From Leadbetterella lacustris (GTDB lineage Bacteria > Bacteroidota > Bacteroidia > Cytophagales > Spirosomataceae): a stretch of DNA of 64,000 nucleotides. The DNA lies in contig OZ248434.1 in assembly GCA_965234335.1 (NCBI GenBank), positions 18,884 to 82,883 on the forward strand, written 5' to 3'. The first letter of the stretch is position 1; every line of letters starts with the position of its first letter. The position numbers were made by a program, and so were the translations under genes. This document shows positions 27,781 through 36,731 of the stretch, one piece after another. The notes under the pieces were generated by a model. That model did not search any database. It worked only from the letters and a program-made list of their open reading frames with translations, and was not told where the DNA came from.

Positions 27781-29235
27781 TTCAAAATCCTCTTTACTTA
27801 ACATACTATCTAGTAAATCATTAAACTTAACCCCTTCGTCTAAAGGCTGTTTAGAGATGAGTGAATACTCCGCCATACCATGTAAAACGAACTCCATTAG
27901 AAAATCTTTTTGATCTGAACTTTCATTCGGAAAAAAACTCTCAACCAATTCTCCCAATCCATGCACTTGCTTTAGGCCAGACTTATAAACCTTTTGGCTT
28001 TCGTCCGATAGAAAAGTTAAAGAATTACCATCTCCAAACCACTCCACTATTTTCTTGTAATCAGGGCTTTTTCTTTTTTCAGGATTAGGGAAATAAGCTA
28101 TAAACTCCGAACGAATGGCTTTACCTATAAGATTGTGTGCTACAAAGACAGGCCCTTCTAACTCGCCCTCGTAAACCAATTCGATTTTACCATTGATAGC
28201 CGATATGGCACCATAAATATCTGAAACCCGTAAACTTGGCTTTTTGTCACCATTTTTTAAGGCTCGCAACTCGGCCGAAGAAAGTAAGTTTTCGAATGCC
28301 GAAATTGTCATACGTGCAGAAACACCCGACTTGGCGTCTACAAATTCACTATTTCGAGCCTCAATTGCGACCTTTTCAATCAAGTTCTGTAAAATATCGT
28401 TTACAAAAATCTTACTTTGACCATCTTTTCTTTTAGCTTCTTGTTGGGTAATTTTCTTACCGATTTCTATACTTTTAGGATAATGTGTAATTATCTGAGA
28501 ATCAATCCTATCTTTTAGTGGTGTTACAATACTGCCTCTATTGGTGTAGTCTTCGGGATTAGCTGTAAACACAAACTGAATATCCAAAGGCAGCCAAAGT
28601 TTGAATCCACGAATCTGCACGTCTCCTTCTTGTAAAATATTAAACAAGGCCACCTGTATCCTAGCTTGTAAATCAGGTAATTCATTGATGACAAATATGC
28701 ACCTGTTAGACCTGGGAATAAGCCCAAAATGAATAACTCTCTCATCAGAATATGGAAGTTTTAGGGTTGCAGCCTTTATAGGGTCCACATCGCCGATAAG
28801 ATCCGCCACAGAAACATCAGGTGTAGCCAGTTTTTCTGAGTATCTTTCATCCCTCGAAAGCCAAGCAATTGGGGTATTATCCCCGAGCTCTTTAACTTGA
28901 TCTCTACCAAATCTTGAAATCGGCATCATGGGGTCATCATTGAGTTCGCTTCCCTCAACAATCGGCACATATTCGTCTAGCAGGTGTGTAAAAAGTCTAG
29001 CAATTCGCGTTTTGGCTTGTCCACGCAATCCCAAAAGGTTGATATTGTGCATAGACAATATGGCTTTTTCAATCTCAGGAATTACTGTATTTTCGTACCC
29101 CCAAATACCTTCAAAAATATTCTCCTTATTCTTTAGCTTTTCTACTAAGTTGTCCCGGAGTTCTTGTTTTATAGATTTAGAGTGATATCCATGTTTTTTT
29201 AATTCACCAAGTGTCTTGATTTCTAAAAGATTCAT
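27778..29235 (-). CDS. MoxR/magnesium chelatase ChlI-like AAA+ ATPase
   Basis: 485-residue AAA+ protein. The Walker A is GLRGQAKTRIA near residue 69 (a GxxGxxKT variant), Walker B is CIFVINELPDL near 183 with NE in place of DE, and the sensor-1 region is FVFTANPEDYTNRG near 225. A long C-terminal part with helical segments follows. The family matches magnesium-chelatase-subunit-I-like ATPases annotated in many bacteria with no chlorophyll pathway; these normally work with a VWA-domain partner, which is not adjacent here. Its function in this organism is unknown. The 5' end is divergent from mgsA. Confidence 0.82.
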   Translation of the reverse strand: MNLLEIKTLGELKKHGYHSKSIKQELRDNLVEKLKNKENIFEGIWGYENTVIPEIEKAILSMHNINLLGLRGQAKTRIARLFTHLLDEYVPIVEGSELNDDPMMPISRFGRDQVKELGDNTPIAWLSRDERYSEKLATPDVSVADLIGDVDPIKAATLKLPYSDERVIHFGLIPRSNRCIFVINELPDLQARIQVALFNILQEGDVQIRGFKLWLPLDIQFVFTANPEDYTNRGSIVTPLKDRIDSQIITHYPKSIEIGKKITQQEAKRKDGQSKIFVNDILQNLIEKVAIEARNSEFVDAKSGVSARMTISAFENLLSSAELRALKNGDKKPSLRVSDIYGAISAINGKIELVYEGELEGPVFVAHNLIGKAIRSEFIAYFPNPEKRKSPDYKKIVEWFGDGNSLTFLSDESQKVYKSGLKQVHGLGELVESFFPNESSDQKDFLMEFVLHGMAEYSLISKQPLDEGVKFNDLLDSMLSKEDFE

Positions 29236-29334
29236 TTTTTGAAAGGTATATTTGTTTTATTAACCCAAAAACAAAACAAAAGGTTTGGATGAAAGGATTC
29301 GCAGCAGATGATGAGAAAATGTATTTTTAAAAAT

Positions 29335-29342
29335 TATATTTG
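29335..29342 (+). promoter_or_regulatory. candidate -7 element for mgsA
   Basis: TATATTTG matches TAnnTTTG and ends 17 bases before the mgsA ATG, which implies a very short leader. Confidence 0.42.
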
Positions 29343-29359
29343 GCAAATTTTAAAATACT

Positions 29360-29809
29360 ATGAACATTACATTAGAAGAACGCAAAAGAGTAGCCCTCAT
29401 AGCCCATGATAATAAAAAAGCCGAAATAGTGGAGTGGGCAAAATACAACAAAGCAACGCTAAGAAAACACCAACTTTTTGCGACAGGTACAACTGGGAGG
29501 CTGATAGAAGAAGAACTTGATGTTCATGTAACAAAGCTTTTAAGTGGACCTTTGGGTGGTGATCAGCAAATAGGAGCCTTAATAGCCGAACAAAAAATTG
29601 ACATCCTCATTTTTTTCTGGGATCCTATGTCTGCACAACCGCATGACCCCGACATCAAGGCACTTATTAGACTTGGAGTGGTCTGGAATATTCCTATAGC
29701 ATGTGATAGATCCACCGCTGATTTCTTACTAACTTCTCCCCTTTTTCATCAAAAATATGAAATAATACTACCCGATTACAGCAGTTATATCAAAAGAAAA
29801 GATTTTTAA
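29360..29809 (+). CDS. mgsA: methylglyoxal synthase
   Basis: 149-residue MgsA, normal length for the family. It turns dihydroxyacetone phosphate into methylglyoxal and phosphate, a bypass of lower glycolysis under phosphate limitation. Motifs are VALIAHDNKK near the N-terminus, the phosphate-binding ATGTTGRLIEE, the catalytic aspartate in LSGPLGGDQQIGALI near residue 72, and the histidine in FFWDPMSAQPHDPDI near 98. Soluble, no signal peptide. It stands just before the DUF4271-hemD-porP-gld cluster and has its own -7 element. Confidence 0.95.
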   Translation: MNITLEERKRVALIAHDNKKAEIVEWAKYNKATLRKHQLFATGTTGRLIEEELDVHVTKLLSGPLGGDQQIGALIAEQKIDILIFFWDPMSAQPHDPDIKALIRLGVVWNIPIACDRSTADFLLTSPLFHQKYEIILPDYSSYIKRKDF

Positions 29810-29825
29810 AATCAATGATTATTGG

Positions 29826-29833
29826 TATTTTTG
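29826..29833 (+). promoter_or_regulatory. candidate -7 element for the DUF4271-hemD genes
   Basis: TATTTTTG matches TAnnTTTG and lies 16 bases before the TTG start at 29850, just after the mgsA stop. Confidence 0.42.
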
Positions 29834-29849
29834 CAAAAAAATTGAGGGT

Positions 29850-31010
29850 TTGAGATACTTATTTTTGTTGTTGCTATCATTCGTTTGTAATCTAACGTTT
29901 GCCGCCTTTCCTGGTGGCCCCGAGAATAAATACAATATTATCTACAATTTTGAAAAAGACTGGACCGAGTATGACCAAGACCTTAAGCTCTACACGCCGT
30001 ACATATTAAAAAACAATAATGATTCGAAGGTTTTTTCATTACAAATAAACTTTAATGACTATCCGGGAGGTTTTTTAGTAATCAAAACCCCAAGAAAAGG
30101 GAATTTCCTTTTTTTTGACAATCATCTTAAAAGAACACTTCCTGCCAATAAATGGGTGGTTTATAGTATCAGGCAGCTTATTCAGGAAATAAAAAAAGAA
30201 GAAACCGTTCTGAGTATATTTGGTTCAAACTTGCCCGAAGAGAATATTGTATTCATTGGCTTCCCATCAGCAAAAACCACCAAGGTTATGACCAAAGCCA
30301 AAAACAGTTTTCTTAATCTAACACCAAGATCTACCGTGCAGATTAGTAGTAGTTTGGTATTCGTGTTTATTATAAACATCATAATGCTCAGTTTCATAGC
30401 CACCAACTATACAAAAGCATTCAAAAAATACTATAATTTCAAAGACCTCTCGGCAATTATACCCAAAGAGAGCACATTCTTGATCAACAAACCAATGGAT
30501 AGGCCAAACATGATGTTTATCATAATGGCAAGCCTTATTTTGGGTTTCATAGTGATGCTGAATCGAATTAATGGACTCAATCTTTTAGAAGAAAATTTCT
30601 TTTTTGAGAGTGGCGATACTTTTGGAACGCTCACCACATTTTTTTTCAAAACTTGCCTATTTTTTTTCATTTCATTTATAATTAAATACTTCTTTCTAAA
30701 CCTCACAGGTAAGCTTTTCAATATCAGAAAAATAGTAGACATTCACTATTTTAAAGTCATACAAACCACATTATATTTTTTTTCAATAGTTCTTATTTTG
30801 CTTCTGATTGGATATAACGCCCATTTAATTCCTAATGCAGAAATTAAATATTTATTAACTTCAACATTGCTTGTTTTCTATTTTTTGCGAACGATTCTTA
30901 TCTATCTTACCATAAATAGAACAGGAAATATCAAAACTCTTTACTTAATTTCTTATCTTTGCATAGTGGAAGTATTTCCCATCGTATTAGGTATCAGAAT
31001 ATTATTTTAA
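29850..31010 (+). CDS. DUF4271 domain-containing membrane protein
   Basis: 386 residues. The TTG start at 29850 gives a signal peptide (RYLFLLLLSFVCNLTFA); no ATG upstream does so. A periplasmic region of about 150 residues is followed by a hydrophobic domain with about six helices (SSLVFVFIINIIMLSFIATNY, FIIMASLILGFIVML, LFFFISFIIKYFFLNLTG and others), typical of DUF4271. The family is confined to Bacteroidota and is repeatedly found just before hemD and the PorP/gld genes. Its role is not known; the position suggests a link to cell-surface or type IX secretion biology. Confidence 0.82.
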   Translation: MRYLFLLLLSFVCNLTFAAFPGGPENKYNIIYNFEKDWTEYDQDLKLYTPYILKNNNDSKVFSLQINFNDYPGGFLVIKTPRKGNFLFFDNHLKRTLPANKWVVYSIRQLIQEIKKEETVLSIFGSNLPEENIVFIGFPSAKTTKVMTKAKNSFLNLTPRSTVQISSSLVFVFIINIIMLSFIATNYTKAFKKYYNFKDLSAIIPKESTFLINKPMDRPNMMFIIMASLILGFIVMLNRINGLNLLEENFFFESGDTFGTLTTFFFKTCLFFFISFIIKYFFLNLTGKLFNIRKIVDIHYFKVIQTTLYFFSIVLILLLIGYNAHLIPNAEIKYLLTSTLLVFYFLRTILIYLTINRTGNIKTLYLISYLCIVEVFPIVLGIRILF

Positions 31011-31080
31011 AACCAAAAGACACCTAGAATCGAAAAATTAGGCAAATAAGACCCATAGATTAATTCAAATTTTTTTCTGC

Positions 31081-31866
31081 ATGAGTGAGATGACAGATAT
31101 TCAAAAAGAAAGTAGGCTAAAAAAAGTTGAAAGTATTTTAATTACGCTAGAAAATCCAGGTGAAAAATCGCTGACCTATACTGACCTTACCAAAGTCTAC
31201 AATCTAAAGGTAGATTTCAGGAATTTCATTGACGTTAAGAAATCAGACCATCGTGATTTTAGAAAGCAAAAAATTGACATTTTAGCACATACAGCTATCG
31301 TTTTCACGAGTAGACATGCTGTAGATCATTTTTTCAAAATCTGCGAAGAAATGAGAATCGAAGTACCCATAGAAATGAAATACTTCTGTGTTACTGAGCA
31401 AACGGCCAATTATTTACAGAAATACATTACCATTCGTAAGCGTAAAATCTTTTCTGGCAATAAAACAGCAGCAGACCTAGAACCGTTTTTTATTAAACAC
31501 AAAAATGAGAAATATCTATTCCCCTGCTCAAACATCAGAAACAACTCCGTTCCTGATATTTTAAAAAAGCATGGAATAGCCCTAACGGAAGCTATCATGT
31601 ACGAAACTGTACCCGCTGACTTGTCAGACCTTACGGAGGTTTTCTACGATATCATTTGCTTTTTTAGTCCTTCGGGAGTTCACTCATTGGTACATAATTT
31701 CCCTAATTGGAAACAAAACAATACCCGTTTGGCAGCATTCGGGCCAACAACGGCAAAAGCAATTAGAGACCTTGGTCTTATATTGGATATAGAAGCACCA
31801 CTACCAAATGCCCCTTCAATGGTAGGTGCTTTGGAGCTTTATATCAAAAAAGCCAACAATTTATAA
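31081..31866 (+). CDS. hemD: uroporphyrinogen-III synthase-like protein
   Basis: 261 residues with the two-lobed HemD pattern: LITLENPGEKSLTYTDL near the N-terminus, AIVFTSRHAVDHFFKIC near residue 78, CSNIRNNSVPDILKKHG near 142, and ICFFSPSGVHSLVHNF near 190 with AAFGPTTAKAIRDLGL. HemD closes hydroxymethylbilane to uroporphyrinogen III for heme. Bacteroidota HemD is poorly conserved, so the family call rests on the S-R/N-A and F-x-S-P-S-G-V motifs and on synteny. It follows DUF4271 by 70 bases. Confidence 0.82.
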   Translation: MSEMTDIQKESRLKKVESILITLENPGEKSLTYTDLTKVYNLKVDFRNFIDVKKSDHRDFRKQKIDILAHTAIVFTSRHAVDHFFKICEEMRIEVPIEMKYFCVTEQTANYLQKYITIRKRKIFSGNKTAADLEPFFIKHKNEKYLFPCSNIRNNSVPDILKKHGIALTEAIMYETVPADLSDLTEVFYDIICFFSPSGVHSLVHNFPNWKQNNTRLAAFGPTTAKAIRDLGLILDIEAPLPNAPSMVGALELYIKKANNL

Positions 31867-31945
31867 GAAAAAGAACCTGATTAGAAAATAATTCACTTAA
31901 TTGGATGTTTATAATCAGTAACTAGTTTTTTCCTAAGATAAAAGA

Positions 31946-32896
31946 ATGATTAAAAAGTACTTATACCTATTGCTTTTTATATCGTGTTGTCAGACCGGGT
32001 TTAGTCAAAACATACCCCAGTTTACTCAATACGTGTTTAATCAATTCTATATTAACCCTGCAGCAGCAGGAACTTCTAACCGAGCACAAGTACAAGCCAC
32101 TTTTAGATCTCAATACTTAGGCTATGTAGCAGATTTCGACCAAGGTGGCAGCAATATGTCTTCTGTCTTTTCTGCTGATCTGCCAATTGCAAAAGGTAAA
32201 GGTGGATTAGGCGTTTATTTTTCGAATAACCAATTCTCCAAAATTCAGTCAAAATCGGAATTTCAATTAGCTTATTCTTATCACAAAAAAATCAATAGTA
32301 ACATCATAGGTGTTGGTGTAAGCCTCGGTTCGAACAATCTAAAACTACAAGGCGAAAACTATCGACCTCGAGACGAAGAAGACCCTTTGATACCGAATAC
32401 AACTATTAATTCATTTTCTCCAAATATTAATGCTGGGCTTTATCTTTTTAACCCTAGCTATCAGTTAGGATTATCCGTAAAGAACATTTTAGAGCCAGGA
32501 TATAAACTAAATGACGTTTCGGGAGTTTATAAGGATAAAAGGGCATATTATTTAACTGGAAAGTATGACTTTGGAGTTACTTACACCTTAGATATTAGTC
32601 CGACATTTATAGTAAAAACTGATTTACAGACTGTTTCGACAGAATTGGGAGCGATAGCCACATACAATCAGCAATATTGGGCAGGAGTTAATTACAGATG
32701 GCAAGATGCGGCTTCGGTACTTATTGGAGGAAACTTTCTTCGAAATACTGTTAAAGTCGGTTATTCAATTGATATTGTAAATTTTGGTACAATGGCAAAG
32801 TCGAACACCTCGCATGAAATTTTCTTGAGATATTCGTTTGCTGGGCCAAAATTGGGTAAAAAGTCTATCATTAAAACGCCGAGATATAGTATATGA
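31946..32896 (+). CDS. PorP/SprF family type IX secretion membrane protein
   Basis: 316 residues. After a signal peptide (YLYLLLFISCCQTGFSQN) comes the family opening PQFTQYVFNQFYINPAAAGT, then a beta-barrel pattern with GLGVYFSNNQF and GVTYTLDISPTFIVKTD. PorP/SprF proteins are outer-membrane components of the type IX secretion and gliding machinery, and bind PorE or SprB-type partners. It is placed directly before gldKLMN, as in other gliding Bacteroidota. The cysteine pair in the signal region is not a clean lipobox. Confidence 0.92.
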   Translation: MIKKYLYLLLFISCCQTGFSQNIPQFTQYVFNQFYINPAAAGTSNRAQVQATFRSQYLGYVADFDQGGSNMSSVFSADLPIAKGKGGLGVYFSNNQFSKIQSKSEFQLAYSYHKKINSNIIGVGVSLGSNNLKLQGENYRPRDEEDPLIPNTTINSFSPNINAGLYLFNPSYQLGLSVKNILEPGYKLNDVSGVYKDKRAYYLTGKYDFGVTYTLDISPTFIVKTDLQTVSTELGAIATYNQQYWAGVNYRWQDAASVLIGGNFLRNTVKVGYSIDIVNFGTMAKSNTSHEIFLRYSFAGPKLGKKSIIKTPRYSI

Positions 32897-32968
32897 TTAA
32901 TCGGCATAGTTTTTGATTGACTTGGTTTTGAAACAAAAAGGAAGATTGACCAAAACGACGCTTATAAC

Positions 32969-32986
32969 TTGGCATGATTTCTGCAA
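32969..32986 (+). promoter_or_regulatory. sigma-54-type promoter upstream of gldK
   Basis: TTGGCATGATTTCTGCAA fits the -24/-12 consensus (TGGCAC-N4-TTGCA): the GG and GC dinucleotides are separated by exactly 10 bases. It lies in the porP-gldK gap and would give a leader of about 110 bases. Confidence 0.7.
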
Positions 32987-33109
32987 ATACTTTTTACTGT
33001 AGCTTTTTAACGATTTTTAGAAAATTACAAAAAACACAATAAAGAGTAAAAAAAATACGTTTTCGCTGTTAGAATTTAAAGAATTAAATTAATCACCTTG
33101 TTTTCGATT

Positions 33110-34201
33110 ATGAACAAGCAATTTTCAAACATTTTAATAAAAGCCTTATTGATTATGGCTCCTGTTGTTTTTCTTCAAAGCTGCGGCTTTTTGAACAAAA
33201 CGATGGAAAAAGTAGGTTTGGGCAAAAAGAAAAGCGGCGGCACTGCGGCTGACCCATTAGATGGAATCAGAAATGGTGAGATTATTGCCACAGCCAGAAA
33301 AGGATACAAGCAAACTGCACCTAGCGGCATGGTTTTGATTCCTTCGGGTTCATTCACGATGGGCCAAACAGATGAGGACATCATGTCAGCCAGAATAACA
33401 CTGAATAAGAGAATTACTATATCTCCGTTTTACATGGACGATACCGAGATCTCTAACCATGAGTACAGAATGTTTGTCAATTCAATAATGGCTGACTCCA
33501 TCTCAGTTTTAGGGGAGGAATTTATTATGACTAAGTTGTATCCTGACACCACAGTTTGGAAAAAGGACTTTGCTTACCATAACGGTGACCAATTAACCGA
33601 AAACTATTACGGGAATCCAGCCTTTGATAATTACCCAGTAGTGGGCGTAAGCTGGGATGCGTCACAATATTTTGTTAAATGGAGAACGCAGTTATACAAT
33701 AATTTCAGAGCAGAAAATGACCAGTTTAAATCTCCAAGATTCAGATTGCCATCAGAAGCAGAATGGGAATGGGCTGCAAAAGGTGGTAAAGACGGAGCGA
33801 AATATCCTTGGGGTAATCCATACGTAGCCAACGGAAAAGGCTGTTATCTAGCGAACTTCAAACCATTTAGAGGTAACTATCAAAAAGACGGATATCAATA
33901 TACTGCTCCAATCAATGCCTTCAATGTGAACGATTATGGCCTTTACAATATGGCTGGAAACGTGGCCGAGTGGACGCAAGATGCTTTCTCAGACGCTTAC
34001 ATGCCAGTCACCTGGGACCTAAACCCGTCTTATGACAAAGACGACGAACCAAGAAAAGTTGTAAAAGGTGGCTCATGGAAAGACGTTGCCTATTTCTTAG
34101 AAACTGGTGCAAAAACTTTCGAATATCGTACATCCTCAACATCTTACATTGGCTTTAGATGTGTGATGGACAGACTAGGGTCAGTTCCTGGAAGAGAATA
34201 A
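33110..34201 (+). CDS. gldK: GldK, type IX secretion lipoprotein
   Basis: 363 residues from ATG 33110; the TTG at 33098 is in frame but adds only four unneeded residues. The lipoprotein signal ends at a cysteine (IMAPVVFLQSCGF). The body is a formylglycine-generating-enzyme/SUMF1-like domain: SGMVLIPSGSFTMGQTDED, MDDTEISNHEYRMF, VVGVSWDASQYFVKWR, RLPSEAEWEWAAKGG, YGLYNMAGNVAEWTQDAF and GGSWKD. GldK forms the periplasmic outer-membrane ring with GldN. It is the first of gldKLMN. Confidence 0.96.
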   Translation: MNKQFSNILIKALLIMAPVVFLQSCGFLNKTMEKVGLGKKKSGGTAADPLDGIRNGEIIATARKGYKQTAPSGMVLIPSGSFTMGQTDEDIMSARITLNKRITISPFYMDDTEISNHEYRMFVNSIMADSISVLGEEFIMTKLYPDTTVWKKDFAYHNGDQLTENYYGNPAFDNYPVVGVSWDASQYFVKWRTQLYNNFRAENDQFKSPRFRLPSEAEWEWAAKGGKDGAKYPWGNPYVANGKGCYLANFKPFRGNYQKDGYQYTAPINAFNVNDYGLYNMAGNVAEWTQDAFSDAYMPVTWDLNPSYDKDDEPRKVVKGGSWKDVAYFLETGAKTFEYRTSSTSYIGFRCVMDRLGSVPGRE

Positions 34202-34249
34202 TTAGAAATAAACTAGAAAATAATAAAAACAAAAACTAAAGTAGAAATC

Positions 34250-35062
34250 ATGGCAGCAAGTAGTGGTCCGAGTGCATTTTGGGACAAGTATATTCCTTTC
34301 TTTTATAGTATCGGTGCAGCAATCGTAATTTTAGGTGCAATGGGCAAAATCATGCACTACGATTGGGCAGGTTGGATGCTTCCGATAGGATTAGGGACAG
34401 AGGTTGTAATTTTTGTTATTTATGCACTGCAGTCTTTCCTAAGACCTACAGTAGAATATCAATGGGAAAAAGTTTATCCTGAACTTTCAGCAGAGTCCAA
34501 AGGTGAATTACCAACTCGCTCGACTTCAGTAGTTCCTGCGGGGTTAGGCTTAACAGCAAAAATGGACGATATGTTGGCCAATGCTAAAATTACACCTGAT
34601 ATTTTTGATGGTTTGAAAAGCAGCTTTCAAAACTTGTCAAACTCGGTATCAAACATGGGCGAAATAGCTTCTGCGACAGTAGCGACAAATGAATTTTCTT
34701 CTAAAGTAAAAGACGCGTCATCTAAAATAGGTGATTTAAGTTCATCTTTAGGACAAACCATTAATTCTATTACTAGCATGGGAGATGCCAGCAGAGATGC
34801 TCAAGAATACAAGACACAGTTTCAGAAGATTGCTCAAAACCTTGGAGCCTTAAATGCTGTTTACGAAATCGAACTTCAAGATACCAATAGACATCTAAAG
34901 TCGATGAACTCGTTTTACGGAAATCTTTCAACGGCTATGTCTGACATGCAAGATGCTTCGAAGGATACGCAACAATTCAAGTCTGAGTTGAACAAACTTA
35001 CCAATAACTTGGCTTCGTTGAATAACGTATATGGTAGCATGTTGTCAGCAATGAAGCAATAA
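34250..35062 (+). CDS. gldL: GldL, type IX secretion motor inner-membrane protein
   Basis: 270 residues with two transmembrane helices near the N-terminus (around YSIGAAIVILGAMGKIM and WMLPIGLGTEVVIFVIYALQ). The conserved glutamate in GTEVV and the K/H residues (KIMHYDW) between the helices are those thought to conduct protons in the GldL-GldM motor. A long cytoplasmic helical/coiled-coil tail follows with repeated segments (SNSVSNMGEIAS, LNKLTNNLASLNNVYG). It lies between gldK and gldM with short gaps. Confidence 0.96.
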   Translation: MAASSGPSAFWDKYIPFFYSIGAAIVILGAMGKIMHYDWAGWMLPIGLGTEVVIFVIYALQSFLRPTVEYQWEKVYPELSAESKGELPTRSTSVVPAGLGLTAKMDDMLANAKITPDIFDGLKSSFQNLSNSVSNMGEIASATVATNEFSSKVKDASSKIGDLSSSLGQTINSITSMGDASRDAQEYKTQFQKIAQNLGALNAVYEIELQDTNRHLKSMNSFYGNLSTAMSDMQDASKDTQQFKSELNKLTNNLASLNNVYGSMLSAMKQ

Positions 35063-35112
35063 TTTCGAGCTATTCCCTAAAATCAAGATATTAAAATTCT
35101 AAAATAAATATT

Positions 35113-36711
35113 ATGGCAGGTGGTAAAGAAAGTCCACGTCAGAAGATGATCAACATGATGTATCTCGTTCTGACTGCGATGCTAGCCCTTCAAGTCAGTA
35201 ATGCGATATTACAAAAGTTTGTCCTACTCAATAATTCACTTCAACAAGCCAACAAAGCTGCGGATGACTCAAACAACCGTACGTTGGCAGCTATGAACGA
35301 TGCCGTTGAGAAAGCTGGAGGAAAACCAGAATACAGACAGCTTTACAACAATGGTACGGTTGTGAGAAAAAAAACAGCTGAACTTATCACCTACATTGAA
35401 GGCTTAAAATCTATAATCGTACAAGACGCTGGTGGTGGTGTTGACGCTGAAACAGGTGGTATTAAAAATTTAGCTGAAGAAGAAAAAGTAGCTAACATAT
35501 TTGTAAAAAACAAAAAAGGCTACGAACTAAAGGCAAAACTTGAGGCTTATGTAGCTGAAATTCAGAAATACGCACCCAATATTAAGTTAACGTCTTTGGC
35601 ATTAGATGCTAAGAATGATCCAGCTATGCAAAGTACAGATGCTATAACCAAAAGCAAGGACTTTGCGGAATTGATGTTTGCTCAAACTCCTGTTCCAGCA
35701 GCATTGGCTAGTTTAAGTCAAAAGCAATCCGATATTAGAAGATACGAATCTGAGATATTGGATTATTTGGCCTCACAAGTGGGTGCAAAAGAAATCAAGT
35801 TTGATAAGATATTTGCAGTAGTTATTCCAGATTCTAGAACTGTGGTTGCTGGCCAAACCTATAAAGCTGAGATTGCAATCGGAGCTTATTCGAGTGCAAT
35901 TACTCCATCCATTAGTATAAATGGCTCTGGTTTGCCGGTTAGAGAAGGGAAAGGCACCTATGAGGTTAGAACTTCTGGGGGAAATTTTGACGCAAACGGT
36001 CAAATGAAAAGAAGCTATGTCGCTACTGTTTCATATCCAAAGCCTGATGGCACTAGAGAAACTGTTACGCAACAAGAAGAGTACACCGTCTTGAAACCTT
36101 CTGTAGAAATCATGTCTCAGTCAATGCCAGCACTTTATTTTAAATGTGCCAACAGAATTCAAACATCTTCTCCTGGTTTAAGGGATTTGTTTAAACCAAC
36201 TTTTTCGGGGTCGGGAGCAGAATTCATTCCTGGTGGTGGAGGAAAGGTTACTATTGTGCCAAACCTTGCTAAAGTAAACTTGCAAGTAAATAACGACGGC
36301 ATTGCATTGGGTTCTTTTGCTTTCCAAGTAAGAAAAGTTCCGAAACCAACTATAGTAGCTACTGCCAACGGAGCAAGAGTGTCCGATGATGTATCCAAAA
36401 GAGGTCTTCCTGCAAGCCAAGTTAGGGTAATTAATGTAAATGCCTTGGCTGACGAAGATTTTAAAGCAACAAATCCAGAGGACGCAACGTTTAGGGTAGC
36501 AAGTTTTAATATATACTTGGCTTCAGGTACCAGGCCAAAAGGAAAGCTTGAAAATCAGTCGGGTAACGTAAATATCGGTTCATTGGCTCAACAAGCAGAA
36601 GCAGGAGACAGATACCTGATAACGATAAATAAAGTTCAGAGAAAGAATTTCAAAGGAGAAATAGAAGACGTACCAGTAGGTGAAATGAGTTTCACGATAC
36701 CGTTGAGATAA
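35113..36711 (+). CDS. gldM: GldM, type IX secretion motor protein
   Basis: 532 residues. The amino end MAGGKESPRQKMINMMYLVL is the family signature, leading into a single transmembrane helix (LTAMLALQVSNAIL). The large periplasmic part has the helical domain (residues ~40-220) and three beta-rich domains (SINGSGLPVREGKGTYEVR, ADEDFKATNPEDATFRVASF). GldM uses proton flow through GldL to drive secretion and gliding and contacts the GldKN ring. Confidence 0.96.
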   Translation: MAGGKESPRQKMINMMYLVLTAMLALQVSNAILQKFVLLNNSLQQANKAADDSNNRTLAAMNDAVEKAGGKPEYRQLYNNGTVVRKKTAELITYIEGLKSIIVQDAGGGVDAETGGIKNLAEEEKVANIFVKNKKGYELKAKLEAYVAEIQKYAPNIKLTSLALDAKNDPAMQSTDAITKSKDFAELMFAQTPVPAALASLSQKQSDIRRYESEILDYLASQVGAKEIKFDKIFAVVIPDSRTVVAGQTYKAEIAIGAYSSAITPSISINGSGLPVREGKGTYEVRTSGGNFDANGQMKRSYVATVSYPKPDGTRETVTQQEEYTVLKPSVEIMSQSMPALYFKCANRIQTSSPGLRDLFKPTFSGSGAEFIPGGGGKVTIVPNLAKVNLQVNNDGIALGSFAFQVRKVPKPTIVATANGARVSDDVSKRGLPASQVRVINVNALADEDFKATNPEDATFRVASFNIYLASGTRPKGKLENQSGNVNIGSLAQQAEAGDRYLITINKVQRKNFKGEIEDVPVGEMSFTIPLR

Positions 36712-36731
36712 AATTTTAAATAATTTAAGAA

